Shown here: positions 1 through 7,657 of the stretch, piece by piece
How the letters are laid out: every line of letters begins with the position of its first letter
How positions within the stretch are numbered: the first letter of the stretch is position 1
Source of the DNA: Bacillota bacterium
Lineage (GTDB): Bacteria; Bacillota; UBA4882; UBA8346
Length of the DNA: 46,737 bases
Assembly (NCBI GenBank): GCA_012728785.1
Contig: JAAYEK010000130.1
Location: 1 to 46,737 of the forward strand
Direction: 5' to 3'
Notes under the pieces: model-generated
What the model saw: only the letters and a program-made list of their open reading frames with translations
What the model was told of the DNA's origin: nothing
Database searches by the model: none
Translations under genes and position numbers: made by a program

Positions 1-2
1 AA

Positions 3-89
3 GTACTTCAGCAAGTTCAGCAGTCCACAGTTTTAATAAATCCACAAACCTCGGCGCTTTTAGAAAGCTTAAAAAGACTTGAGAAATAA
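3..89 (+). CDS. C-terminal end of an unknown protein (cut by window edge)
   Basis: One frame stays open from the left edge to a TAA at 87-89 and encodes about 28 residues ending in SALLESLKRLEK. The composition looks like an amphipathic C-terminal helix of a real protein, and the other two forward frames read poorly. The gene would converge on the Re-citrate synthase-like gene, and the hairpin at 162-192 lies between the two. I do not recognise the family. It is too short for certainty. Confidence 0.3.
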   Translation, partial: VLQQVQQSTVLINPQTSALLESLKRLEK

Positions 90-161
90 AAGATAAGGAC
101 ATGAATATCGTTATTTTTGTGTTATGTGGGTGTGAACATCCTTTAGTGTAAATGGAATAAC

Positions 162-192
162 AAAAAGCTGCGAGGATAACCCGCAGCTTTTT
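162..192. terminator. bidirectional Rho-independent terminator
   Basis: An 11-bp perfect stem (AAAAAGCTGCG at 162-172 with CGCAGCTTTTT at 182-192) closes a 9-base loop. The ends are A/T tracts, so it gives a U-run in either direction. It sits between the convergent gene fragment at the left edge and the minus-strand gene ending at 245, so it probably serves both. Confidence 0.85.
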
Positions 193-244
193 GATTAAAT
201 AACTCTACCCTTTAAATTCTTTACTGTAAACCGTCAAACAGTCC

Positions 245-1642
245 TTACCTCCGATTCAACTCATCCCACAACTCCGGCAACTCCGCCTGAATGAACTCCA
301 CCATCTCATGATCGCCGATCACCGTATTCCGGCCATCCTCATATAACTTATCGACCCATTCTTTGATCTTTGCCAGTCTCGGGTCCCGCTTCTCCAAACG
401 TCGGTCCTCTTTTAGATTAAAGTAACTGTTCACCCAATGGGCGATCCCGGCGGCACCGGAATGTTCATTCACCGCCACCACCACTTTCCGGTTGAGCAGT
501 TTTTCGGTGTTAAAGATATTGTAGATCTCTTCATCCTTTAACAGTCCGTCGGCGTGGATTCCGGAACGGGTGAAGTTAAACTCCTTACCGACCAATGGTG
601 TCATCGAGGGAATACGATAACCGATCTCCTTGGTATAATATTCGGCAATCTCCGTGATTACCGTAGTATCCATCCCATCCAAAGTCCCCCGGAGCGAAGC
701 GTACTCAAAGACCATCGCTTCCAAGGGGCAATTCCCGGTCCGTTCCCCAATTCCCAGCAAAGTGGTGTTCACGCCGGAGCAACCATACAACCAAGCTGTA
801 CTGGAGTTAGAAACGCTCTTATAGAAATCATTATGGCCATGCCATTCCAACCGTTCGCTGGGTACTCCGGCATGATGCCATAATCCATAGATAATACCAG
901 GAACGCTTCTCGGTAAAGCCACTCCCGGGATACCGACCCCAAAACCCAAAGTATCGCAAGCCCTGACTTTAATCGGGATTTTACTCTCATCAGCCAGTTT
1001 CATTAACTCCAAAACAAAAGGAACCACAAAACCATAAAAATCAGCCCTGGTAATATCCTCTAGGTGTACTCGGGGAATGACCCCGATCTCCAAAGCGCTT
1101 TTCACAATCGATAAAAATTGCTCCATCGCCTGTTTACGGGTGATCTTCAACTTTTTAAAGATATGGTAATCGGAACAACTGGCTAAAATCCCGGTCTCTT
1201 TTAACCCCATCTCTTTAACCAGGAGGAAGTCCTCTTTTACCGCCCTGATCCAACTGGTGATCTCCGGAAAACCGTAACCCAGCTCCATACATTTGAGAAC
1301 CGCATCTTTATCTTTCTTACTATACAAAAAGAATTCGGTCTGGCGGATAATCCCCTTTGGCCCGCCTAATTTATGTAACAGTTTAAAAAGATCCACAATA
1401 TGTTGCACTGTATAAGGCTCCCGGGCTTGTTGCCCATCCCGGAAGGTAGAATCGGTAATCCAAATCTCCTCCGGAGGCCGCATCGGCACATGGCGATGAT
1501 TAAAAGCAATCTTCGGCACTTCTTCATAGTTAAATAAATTCCGGTATAAATGGGGTTCAGTCACGTCTTGAAGCGAGTATATGTATTCGCTTTGCTCCAA
1601 AGTATTACTTTTTTTACTGAACTTGATCAATAGATTCACCAA
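245..1642 (-). CDS. HMGL-family Claisen synthase, probable Re-citrate synthase
   Basis: A 465-residue enzyme of the isopropylmalate/homocitrate synthase (HMGL-like TIM barrel) superfamily. Visible motifs are the metal-binding start TFRDGQQAR (near residue 66), HLEDITRAD, RACDTLG, the metal-ligand pair HGHND, and LLGIGERTGNCPLEA. The RDGQQAR variant, the N-terminal extension before the barrel and the overall pattern match, from memory, the group containing the Re-citrate synthases of Clostridium kluyveri and Desulfovibrio. These condense acetyl-CoA and oxaloacetate to citrate in strict anaerobes that lack ordinary citrate synthase. There is no LeuA-type regulatory C-terminal domain. It stands alone, with a terminator at 162-192. 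The start is uncertain: TTG at 1642, GTG at 1639 and TTG at 1630 are all near a weak AAGGG. Homocitrate synthase is the main alternative. Confidence 0.65.
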   Translation of the reverse strand: MVNLLIKFSKKSNTLEQSEYIYSLQDVTEPHLYRNLFNYEEVPKIAFNHRHVPMRPPEEIWITDSTFRDGQQAREPYTVQHIVDLFKLLHKLGGPKGIIRQTEFFLYSKKDKDAVLKCMELGYGFPEITSWIRAVKEDFLLVKEMGLKETGILASCSDYHIFKKLKITRKQAMEQFLSIVKSALEIGVIPRVHLEDITRADFYGFVVPFVLELMKLADESKIPIKVRACDTLGFGVGIPGVALPRSVPGIIYGLWHHAGVPSERLEWHGHNDFYKSVSNSSTAWLYGCSGVNTTLLGIGERTGNCPLEAMVFEYASLRGTLDGMDTTVITEIAEYYTKEIGYRIPSMTPLVGKEFNFTRSGIHADGLLKDEEIYNIFNTEKLLNRKVVVAVNEHSGAAGIAHWVNSYFNLKEDRRLEKRDPRLAKIKEWVDKLYEDGRNTVIGDHEMVEFIQAELPELWDELNRR

Positions 1643-1765
1643 CCCTTATAACGTTTGTCAAAAACTAAAGTTAACAATTGTAATTCCTAAACCCTAAACT
1701 TAACGGGGGGAACAGTTAATTGTCATATTATTCAACATTAAAACCATATTCCCTCTCTAAAAAAG

Positions 1766-1784
1766 CATGTATCCCGTATACATG
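1766..1784. other. small perfect hairpin in an intergenic gap
   Basis: CATGTAT (1766-1772) and ATACATG (1778-1784) form a 7-bp stem around a 5-base loop between rpsU and the synthase gene. It has no convincing U-run for minus-strand transcription. It could be an operator or a transcript-end structure. Confidence 0.35.
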
Positions 1785-1790
1785 TTAAAA

Positions 1791-1814
1791 CAAAAACCCG
1801 CCAAATTGACGGGT
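1791..1814 (-). terminator. terminator of rpsU
   Basis: On the minus strand, ACCCG and CGGGT form a short GC-rich stem (1810-1814 with 1796-1800), followed by a T-rich run from the A tract at 1787-1796. It lies 12 bases past the rpsU stop. Confidence 0.65.
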
Positions 1815-1826
1815 GTTTGAAGCTAA

Positions 1827-2009
1827 TTATTTAAAAGATTTACGTTTCCTTGCCGCCTCAGACTTTTTCTTCTTGCGCACGCTGGGTTTTTCATAGTGCT
1901 CCCGTTTGCGTACTTCGGCTAAAATGCCTGAAACTTGACATTCCCTTTTAAAACGCCGTAAAGCATTATCCAAAGATTCATTTTTACCAATTTTAACTTC
2001 AGCCGCCAA
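1827..2009 (-). CDS. rpsU: 30S ribosomal protein S21
   Basis: A 60-residue basic protein of the small ribosomal subunit. It has the family opening [19 protein letters not shown], a central [16 protein letters not shown] segment and the usual length of about 58-60 residues. I place the start at TTG 2009-2007, because a strong purine-rich Shine-Dalgarno stretch (about 2014-2028) lies seven bases upstream and the product then begins like other S21 proteins. An upstream ATG at 2075 would add a low-complexity Gly/Ser stretch that is really this leader and ribosome-binding region translated. It has its own promoter (2090-2119) and terminator, so it is a single-gene unit. Confidence 0.93.
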   Translation of the reverse strand: MAAEVKIGKNESLDNALRRFKRECQVSGILAEVRKREHYEKPSVRKKKKSEAARKRKSFK

Positions 2010-2089
2010 TATACTTCCCTCCCCTCCACTGCTTCCTCCCGAAGACCCGTTTGCAGTGTCCGGTTCGAATATCACAATCTTAATTTAAT

Positions 2090-2119
2090 ATTGTACTATA
2101 TCAAACCCTATATTGTCAA
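2090..2119 (-). promoter_or_regulatory. sigma-A-type promoter of rpsU
   Basis: On the minus strand, TTGACA (2119-2114) is followed after 18 bases by TACAAT (2095-2090). Both boxes are near consensus, and the promoter sits in the gap between the HIT gene stop and rpsU. Confidence 0.75.
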
Positions 2120-2121
2120 TA

Positions 2122-2466
2122 TTAGCCCGGAGGCCAATTCAACTTTCGTCCGGCAATCAAATGAAAATGTAGATGAGGCACTGCCTCTCCGGCATCGTTA
2201 CCATAATTGACAATTACCCTAAAACCATTTTCAGATAACCCTTCAGCCTCTGAAACATGTTGAATCGCTGCAAAAATAGATTGTAAAAGTTCACCGTCAA
2301 CCAAACGCGGATCGTAAATATTATCAATATGACTTTTTGGAATAGCCAACCAATGAGTAGGCGCCACTGGAGCGATATCCTTAAAGATCATTACCGCTTC
2401 GTTCTCATAGACAACTTGACTAGGTATTTCCCCTTTAATAATCTTACAAAATAAACAATCAGACAT
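2122..2466 (-). CDS. HIT-family nucleotide hydrolase (HinT-like)
   Basis: A 114-residue protein of the histidine-triad family, which hydrolyses purine nucleoside phosphoramidates or similar nucleotidyl bonds. It begins DCLFCKIIKGEIPS, carries the paired CxxC typical of many HinT proteins, and ends with the triad HLHFHLIAG, which holds the catalytic histidine. I start it at the ATG at 2466, where GGGAG lies eight bases upstream; a longer frame back to 2520 adds 18 residues unlike the family. It is the last gene of the long minus-strand run coming from mtaB, about 90 bases away. Its physiological substrate cannot be told from sequence. Confidence 0.9.
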   Translation of the reverse strand: MSDCLFCKIIKGEIPSQVVYENEAVMIFKDIAPVAPTHWLAIPKSHIDNIYDPRLVDGELLQSIFAAIQHVSEAEGLSENGFRVIVNYGNDAGEAVPHLHFHLIAGRKLNWPPG

Positions 2467-2555
2467 TGCTTGCACTCCCTTACTCCGCATATTTCGACAA
2501 CTTTCTTTAAAATCCTCCAAAAAAATTATTGATTAGCATTTATCATTTTAAAATA

Positions 2556-3839
2556 TCAAAGAGTCCCTTTTAAAATATTCCCTGAAATTCCAGTTATTAA
2601 TACTTTTTTGAGTTTATTTTTTAAATCCATATTCGTTATGATCTCCGTTCGCAAATATTCCCCGGATAATCCGGTCCATCCGCCATCAGTACTTTCTTCA
2701 AATAATGTTTCCACCTCTTTACCGATAAACTGGCCCCCGTACTCCGCTGCGGTTTTGGAAGCAATTGCTTGGACTTTATTGCTACGCTCTTCCTTAACTG
2801 GGCCTGGAACTTTATCCGGAAAAGTTGCTGCTACGGTGCCTTTTCGGGCTGAAAACCGAAAAACATGTATCCTGCTAAAAGCCTGCTTCTCTATAAATTG
2901 ACATGTCTGATCAAAATCTTCCGCGGTTTCTCCCGGAAAACCGACGATTAAATCGGTGCCAATAGCGATTAAAGGATTTTTCAAACGGATTCGCCGGAGA
3001 AGGTCTTGATAGTATTCTAAAGAATAATGGCGATTCATTAATTTCAAAATAGGTCCGCTCCCGTTTTGCAACGGAATATGTAAATATTGACAAATACGGT
3101 TGTCACTCGTAATCAGTTCGATTAAATGATCATCGAAATCCTTCGGCTCAATTGAACCTAACCGAATCCGAAAATTACCCTCAATTTTCAACAACTCTCG
3201 TAGTAAATCCTTTAAGGTTAAATCCAAATCCTTACCATAAGCCCCCAAATGAATTCCTGTCAGGACAATTTCGCGGTAGTTCGAAGCTACTAAAGCGTTA
3301 AATTCAGCAACAGCTTCCCTTAGCGGCAAACTTCGAATCCTTCCCCGGGCTAAAGGCACGATACAATAGGAACAAAATTGGTCGCACCCTTCTTGCACTT
3401 TTAATGTCCCTCGGGTCCGCTCCGTCCGATGGCTAACCGGAAGCTTGATCCAGGATCTTTCCAAACCAATATCATTAACATCAACCTTATTTTGGCGGTC
3501 TCGATAATATTCCTCAACTAATTGAACCAATCGTGGCCGTTGGGCCATACCCACCACCAGATTAACTCCGGGAATTCCGGCAATCTCTCCTGATGCAGTC
3601 TGCGCGTAACACCCAGTTACCACTACTATTGGCGCCGGGGTGATCCCGGTAGCCCGCCGGATGCTTTGCCGCGATTTTCGTTCACCCAGATTAGTGACAG
3701 CGCAGGTATTAATGATATAAGCATCGGCATGTTCATCAAAGGGGACGATATCATGGCCCTGTTCCCGAAACATCACCATTAAACTTTCCGTATCGGTCTG
3801 ATTGACTTTACAACCCAAAGTATGAAAAGCGATTTTCAT
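2556..3839 (-). CDS. mtaB: tRNA t6A37 methylthiotransferase MtaB
   Basis: A 427-residue radical-SAM methylthiotransferase that adds a methylthio group to N6-threonylcarbamoyladenosine at position 37 of ANN-reading tRNAs. The N-terminal UPF0004 domain starts FHTLGCKVNQ and holds the three cluster cysteines C10, C46 and C77. The radical-SAM core has C152, C156 and C159 in GCDQFCSYC. A C-terminal TRAM-like segment follows. The TLGCKVNQ opening and the length separate it from MiaB and RimO. Its ATG overlaps the stop of the upstream membrane-protein gene (ATGA), so the two are translationally coupled. Confidence 0.92.
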   Translation of the reverse strand: MKIAFHTLGCKVNQTDTESLMVMFREQGHDIVPFDEHADAYIINTCAVTNLGERKSRQSIRRATGITPAPIVVVTGCYAQTASGEIAGIPGVNLVVGMAQRPRLVQLVEEYYRDRQNKVDVNDIGLERSWIKLPVSHRTERTRGTLKVQEGCDQFCSYCIVPLARGRIRSLPLREAVAEFNALVASNYREIVLTGIHLGAYGKDLDLTLKDLLRELLKIEGNFRIRLGSIEPKDFDDHLIELITSDNRICQYLHIPLQNGSGPILKLMNRHYSLEYYQDLLRRIRLKNPLIAIGTDLIVGFPGETAEDFDQTCQFIEKQAFSRIHVFRFSARKGTVAATFPDKVPGPVKEERSNKVQAIASKTAAEYGGQFIGKEVETLFEESTDGGWTGLSGEYLRTEIITNMDLKNKLKKVLITGISGNILKGTL

Positions 3840-4444
3840 CCGTTTCTCCTCAAATACGGATCTCCGCTGGCTCCTACCGGAAGATCGATTACTATCAAAA
3901 GTAACGGGTTAATGATTAGTAATGTAACCAATGCCATTATCATCACCGGAATACCCAACTCATACAGCCAAAATGTTAACATTAAAAAGTTAAATAAAGC
4001 AATTCCATACCCGAGTGGGATCCGGTGAAGAGCCGGTGATAACCTTGCAATGACCCGATATAGGCAAACTTCAATTAAAACCAGAAATGTCCAAGCTATA
4101 ATTTCTCTTTGAGAGGCTACTTCAAAACCGGTCACTTTTAACTTCCATACCAGAGACAAAGTTAATAAAAAACCGGTAAATGTCCATAAAGAACTTAACA
4201 AAACTTTATACCAACTTAGTCCCTTTAAAAGTTCAAGCCGGTCAAGATCTGGATTATACGTAAAATAGGCGCAACTAATCCAAATACCTCCTACCAATCC
4301 TAAACTCCACATAGGCGGAAGAATGAACACTAAAAGATAAGAAAGGGCCAGATTTACCCAAGGTGATAATCTAGAAAAATACTGGACTATAAATCCGGCC
4401 CCGAAAGATAGCAGATAGATAAAAACCTTTAATGCGGCGCTCAT
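3836..4444 (-). CDS. multi-pass membrane protein of unknown function
   Basis: A 202-residue, very hydrophobic protein with about six predicted membrane helices: residues near 5-25, 30-58, 82-105, 118-130, 145-165 and 168-188. I see no catalytic motif and do not recognise the family. A GGAG site lies just before the ATG at 4444. The gene sits three bases after yhaM and overlaps mtaB by four bases, so it is part of the same transcript. Functional guesses from its neighbours would be weak, because they span RNA processing and LPS export. Confidence 0.75.
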   Translation of the reverse strand: MSAALKVFIYLLSFGAGFIVQYFSRLSPWVNLALSYLLVFILPPMWSLGLVGGIWISCAYFTYNPDLDRLELLKGLSWYKVLLSSLWTFTGFLLTLSLVWKLKVTGFEVASQREIIAWTFLVLIEVCLYRVIARLSPALHRIPLGYGIALFNFLMLTFWLYELGIPVMIMALVTLLIINPLLLIVIDLPVGASGDPYLRRNG

Positions 4445-4447
4445 TTT

Positions 4448-5461
4448 CTAAGCTCCTTCCGATTGTTCATCCGGTTTTACCCCTTTTCCGGATAAACTAT
4501 TCAAATAAATTGATCTTCCCAAACCAGGATCAAAGGCGGCCCAGGTATTGTCATGACTCTGATTCTGGATCACTGTTAAAAATTTAATAATTTGAGCATC
4601 CATATTATCGGCGTGATGCAGGATACAAGCCTCCAAAGTCAACGGTTCCACCGGCGACCCCCATTCCATGACTCCATGATGGCTTACGAGTAAATGGACC
4701 AAACTCATTAAAATCGAATTACCGGTGTTTTCCGCCCGCTTCCCAAATAGTTCGGTAATTGCTTCCTCGACCATATTCACTCCCAAAACCAAATGTCCGA
4801 GTAGTTTACCTTGATCCGTCCCGCCAAAACCAGTTCCGATCTCATATGTTCTAGTTTTCCCAATATCATGTAAAATCGCGCCGGTTAACAATAAATCTTT
4901 ATTTACAAATGGATAATAGGTAGCAGCTGTTTGGCATAACCTGGTAACACCAGCCGTATGTTCTAGTAATCCACCAAGATAAACATGATGCCTTTTCAAG
5001 GCTGCCGGCACTTTGCAAAAAAGAGTTACGAATTCCTGATTCTCGAAAAAAACTTTCAAAATTTGCTTTAAAGACGGCTCTTCGATTTCACCCATGACAT
5101 TAGCGATATAATCCCAATATTCCGCCAAATTACCCGGCGAACGCGGTAAAAACTTGCTATAATCAGCATTGGAATCAGATACGACCTTAAAAACGTCCTT
5201 ATCTTTACCTACCCATTCAAGTTGAATCTGATCTTTATAAAGCTTGGTTTGGATGTTGGATAGTTGGATTATTTTACCTACCTCCAGCCTTTTAAATAGA
5301 GTTTCGTCGGCGTCCCAAACCTTGGCTGCCATCTCTCCGGTCTGATCTGCAATTTTTAACGCCAAATAATTACTGCCGTTTTTAGCGGTACGCATCTGGT
5401 TTTCAGTGATTAAATACTCGCCGGAGACCGGCTTGGTTCCGGTTATTTCTTTGATCAACAA
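4448..5461 (-). CDS. yhaM: 3'-5' exoribonuclease YhaM
   Basis: A 337-residue protein with the two-domain YhaM layout: an N-terminal OB-fold (about residues 15-90) that binds nucleic acid, and an HD phosphohydrolase domain with H168 in GLLEHTAGV and H198-D199 in ILHDIGKT, plus later HH and HHADN motifs. YhaM-type enzymes trim RNA 3' ends in a metal-dependent way. The start is TTG at 5461, directly after the TAG of the upstream gene, with GGAGGTGA five bases before it. It forms an operon with the RNase H-like gene upstream and a membrane protein downstream. Confidence 0.9.
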   Translation of the reverse strand: MLIKEITGTKPVSGEYLITENQMRTAKNGSNYLALKIADQTGEMAAKVWDADETLFKRLEVGKIIQLSNIQTKLYKDQIQLEWVGKDKDVFKVVSDSNADYSKFLPRSPGNLAEYWDYIANVMGEIEEPSLKQILKVFFENQEFVTLFCKVPAALKRHHVYLGGLLEHTAGVTRLCQTAATYYPFVNKDLLLTGAILHDIGKTRTYEIGTGFGGTDQGKLLGHLVLGVNMVEEAITELFGKRAENTGNSILMSLVHLLVSHHGVMEWGSPVEPLTLEACILHHADNMDAQIIKFLTVIQNQSHDNTWAAFDPGLGRSIYLNSLSGKGVKPDEQSEGA

Positions 5462-6364
5462 CTAACTCACCTCCGGTAATTTAGCAGTAATTAGGCCAAG
5501 CAATTTAGCCATTGTCAAAAGGTCGCAAGCGTTATGGTCTAAAATAGGCGCCAAATAGCCCCGGTCTTCTGTATCCACATATCGTTGATAAAATTCAGCT
5601 ATTTGCGATCCGGGCAGATCATCCACCCGTTCCTCATTAAATAAATACCGTTCAATCGTTAGCAAGCGGCAATTCGGGAGTTGAGAACGATAATTCTTCC
5701 GAGTCTGCCGTAGCAAATCAAAATGAAAAGCTTTAAATTCATCATTTAACCCCTGAAACCTCATTCTACCTTTCAAATAAGGAAGATCAAAACTGCGCCC
5801 GTTAAAACTAACTATAATGGATGCTTGTTTCAACCAGCCAATAGTTTCAAAAAGAAGCGCTTTTTCCTCAGCTGGATTTCTGGCCAAGAATTGAAAGATC
5901 TCTCCTTGTCCATTTTTAAAGGAAAGCAATCCAACTAAAAAAACTGGATGAATGTAATAAAGGCCTAACGTTTCAATATCAATAAAAATAATTTCTTCCG
6001 GTTTGAAAAAACTTAGTAACTGTAGATCCGAAGCCCCATAACGGGCCAACCTGCCGTAGTCTTTGGCTTTGATTATCCTTAGAACCTCTTCCGCAGCTTT
6101 GCCCCATTTGGAATGTTTAGTCAAATCGCTAATTGTATAATACCCGGCTTCATTTAATTTGTAAACTGTCACCGGTCCGACACCGTATATTAATTGTAAG
6201 TCTTTTTCAACCAGTTCCAATTTTGGAAAGATAAAGTTTACCTTTTCAGTCCGAAGTTCTACCAGTTCAACACTGCCGAATTGATTGGTAACTTCCCGTT
6301 CCTTTAATAGCTTTAATCCCCATCCATCTCCTGATTTGGCCGAATCGGAAAAAACAAAGGGCAT
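5462..6364 (-). CDS. RNase H-like exonuclease (YprB type) with helix-hairpin-helix
   Basis: A 300-residue protein. A helix-hairpin-helix DNA-binding segment (about residues 57-82, YGVGPVTVYKLNEAG) precedes an RNase H-fold exonuclease domain of the DEDD type: D129 and E131 in FIDIETLG, D193 in FNGRSFDLP, and H277/D281 in HNACDLL. This matches the YprB group of predicted nucleases. The natural substrate is not known. The gene sits 16 bases after lptA and its stop abuts the TTG start of yhaM, so it is co-transcribed with both. Confidence 0.82.
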   Translation of the reverse strand: MPFVFSDSAKSGDGWGLKLLKEREVTNQFGSVELVELRTEKVNFIFPKLELVEKDLQLIYGVGPVTVYKLNEAGYYTISDLTKHSKWGKAAEEVLRIIKAKDYGRLARYGASDLQLLSFFKPEEIIFIDIETLGLYYIHPVFLVGLLSFKNGQGEIFQFLARNPAEEKALLFETIGWLKQASIIVSFNGRSFDLPYLKGRMRFQGLNDEFKAFHFDLLRQTRKNYRSQLPNCRLLTIERYLFNEERVDDLPGSQIAEFYQRYVDTEDRGYLAPILDHNACDLLTMAKLLGLITAKLPEVS

Positions 6365-6380
6365 CTCTTTCCTCCACTTC

Positions 6381-7025
6381 CTATTCTGTTTCCTCTACTT
6401 CAAATTCCATACTAACCGCATCGGTCACATAAAAACTTTGATCGGATATATTTATTTTAATCACTTTTCCATTGATTACCTCACCTTTAGGTCTTATCAG
6501 TTTGGCATTGTCTACCAACGACAACTCTTGCCTGGCATCATGGTACTCAATTAAGTCCGCTTCCCCGGTGAAATCCTTATGTTCGATTCGGCCCTTTTGA
6601 GCGGTAAAATTTTTAGTATCGTTTTCAAAATACAATTCGTCGGTGAATAATTTAAAAGGATCTTTTCCTTTCTTATCTTTGGTGGCCTTTGTTTTAATCC
6701 GATCCATAACCACATTCTTTTTAAATGTACCCACCTTTTTTTTAAAATCATATTCCAGGATATCGGATTCGATCCTAACTTCAGTATGGGTTAACTTCAC
6801 ATTTTCCTCAAAAACTGCGTCATTCCGATCCAGATTGATCCGGGCCTTTTCAGTAGTGATGATCGTCGTTCCCTGAACAAAACGGACCTCTCCTTCAAGA
6901 TAGTTAATTTTTCGATCCGTATCGCCCCAAACATTTTTACTGGTGACCCTTACTTCCTCGGTGGCCCCAGCCAATGTAGCGCCAAATAATAAAATAATCG
7001 TAAAAAGAACCCAAAAACGCTTCAT
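6381..7025 (-). CDS. lptA: LPS-export bridge protein LptA (OstA-like)
   Basis: A 214-residue periplasmic protein with a signal peptide (residues 1-21, cleavage near ATLAGA-T) followed by OstA/LptA beta-jellyroll repeats. These are recognisable as alternating hydrophobic strands such as INYLEGEVRFVQGTTIITTEKARI and the segment AVFEENVKL (split here by a short loop). LptA monomers stack head to tail to form the bridge that carries LPS across the periplasm. The ATG at 7025 overlaps the lptC stop by four bases. It is slightly longer than the E. coli protein, by an added mid-domain KDKKGKDP loop. Confidence 0.85.
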   Translation of the reverse strand: MKRFWVLFTIILLFGATLAGATEEVRVTSKNVWGDTDRKINYLEGEVRFVQGTTIITTEKARINLDRNDAVFEENVKLTHTEVRIESDILEYDFKKKVGTFKKNVVMDRIKTKATKDKKGKDPFKLFTDELYFENDTKNFTAQKGRIEHKDFTGEADLIEYHDARQELSLVDNAKLIRPKGEVINGKVIKINISDQSFYVTDAVSMEFEVEETE

Positions 7026-7657
7026 GGTTGGATTATTGCCTCTTTTGGTTTGATTAGTTGAAACTTTTTATCTTTTCGCCAATAAATTAAACCTTCGGAC
7101 CGGATTAGGTCTCCTTTTTGGTTTAATTCAACATTTCCTTCCAATAATACTTCTTCTTGCTTAAAATTCATCATCATCTTGTCTGCCGTGGCTTCCAAAT
7201 CTTTTTCATAATATTGGACTCTAGCAGGGCAATACAATTCTTCAGTCTTATATTTCATCAACGCTTCACTAGTAATGAATCGTTCTTCGTCCCGTCCGGC
7301 TTCAAGACCGCCGCTGATATTCAACTCTTCCCGGGCCTTTTCCCAACGGGCCCATTTTGACTTGAAATTGATCTTTCCATCATTATCGGTATAAATAATA
7401 CCTTTATGAATATCTTCAAAGTAAATATAATTCGAATCGGAGGATTCCCATATTTTGACCGCACCAATCGTCCAAGCCAATTCCTGGTCTTCCCATCCAT
7501 TCAATTCACTATTATGCATCACTGAAGACGGGTTGGTAGGTTGGACCGTTTCCGGCACTTCCGGCCCTTTGTAAAAAATCTCCCACCAACCGCCAAAATA
7601 TCCTAACAGAAGAATACCTCCTATAATCGGAATAGCAATCTGCCATTTTTTACTCAT
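7022..7657 (-). CDS. lptC: LPS-export protein LptC
   Basis: A 211-residue bitopic protein: a short cytoplasmic start (MSKKWQ), one membrane helix (about residues 7-26), then a periplasmic OstA-like beta-jellyroll. LptC links the inner-membrane LptB2FG extractor to LptA. Sequence identity to model LptC is low; the call rests on topology and on position between lptD and lptA, overlapping both (8 and 4 bases). Start ATG at 7657. Confidence 0.75.
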   Translation of the reverse strand: MSKKWQIAIPIIGGILLLGYFGGWWEIFYKGPEVPETVQPTNPSSVMHNSELNGWEDQELAWTIGAVKIWESSDSNYIYFEDIHKGIIYTDNDGKINFKSKWARWEKAREELNISGGLEAGRDEERFITSEALMKYKTEELYCPARVQYYEKDLEATADKMMMNFKQEEVLLEGNVELNQKGDLIRSEGLIYWRKDKKFQLIKPKEAIIQP

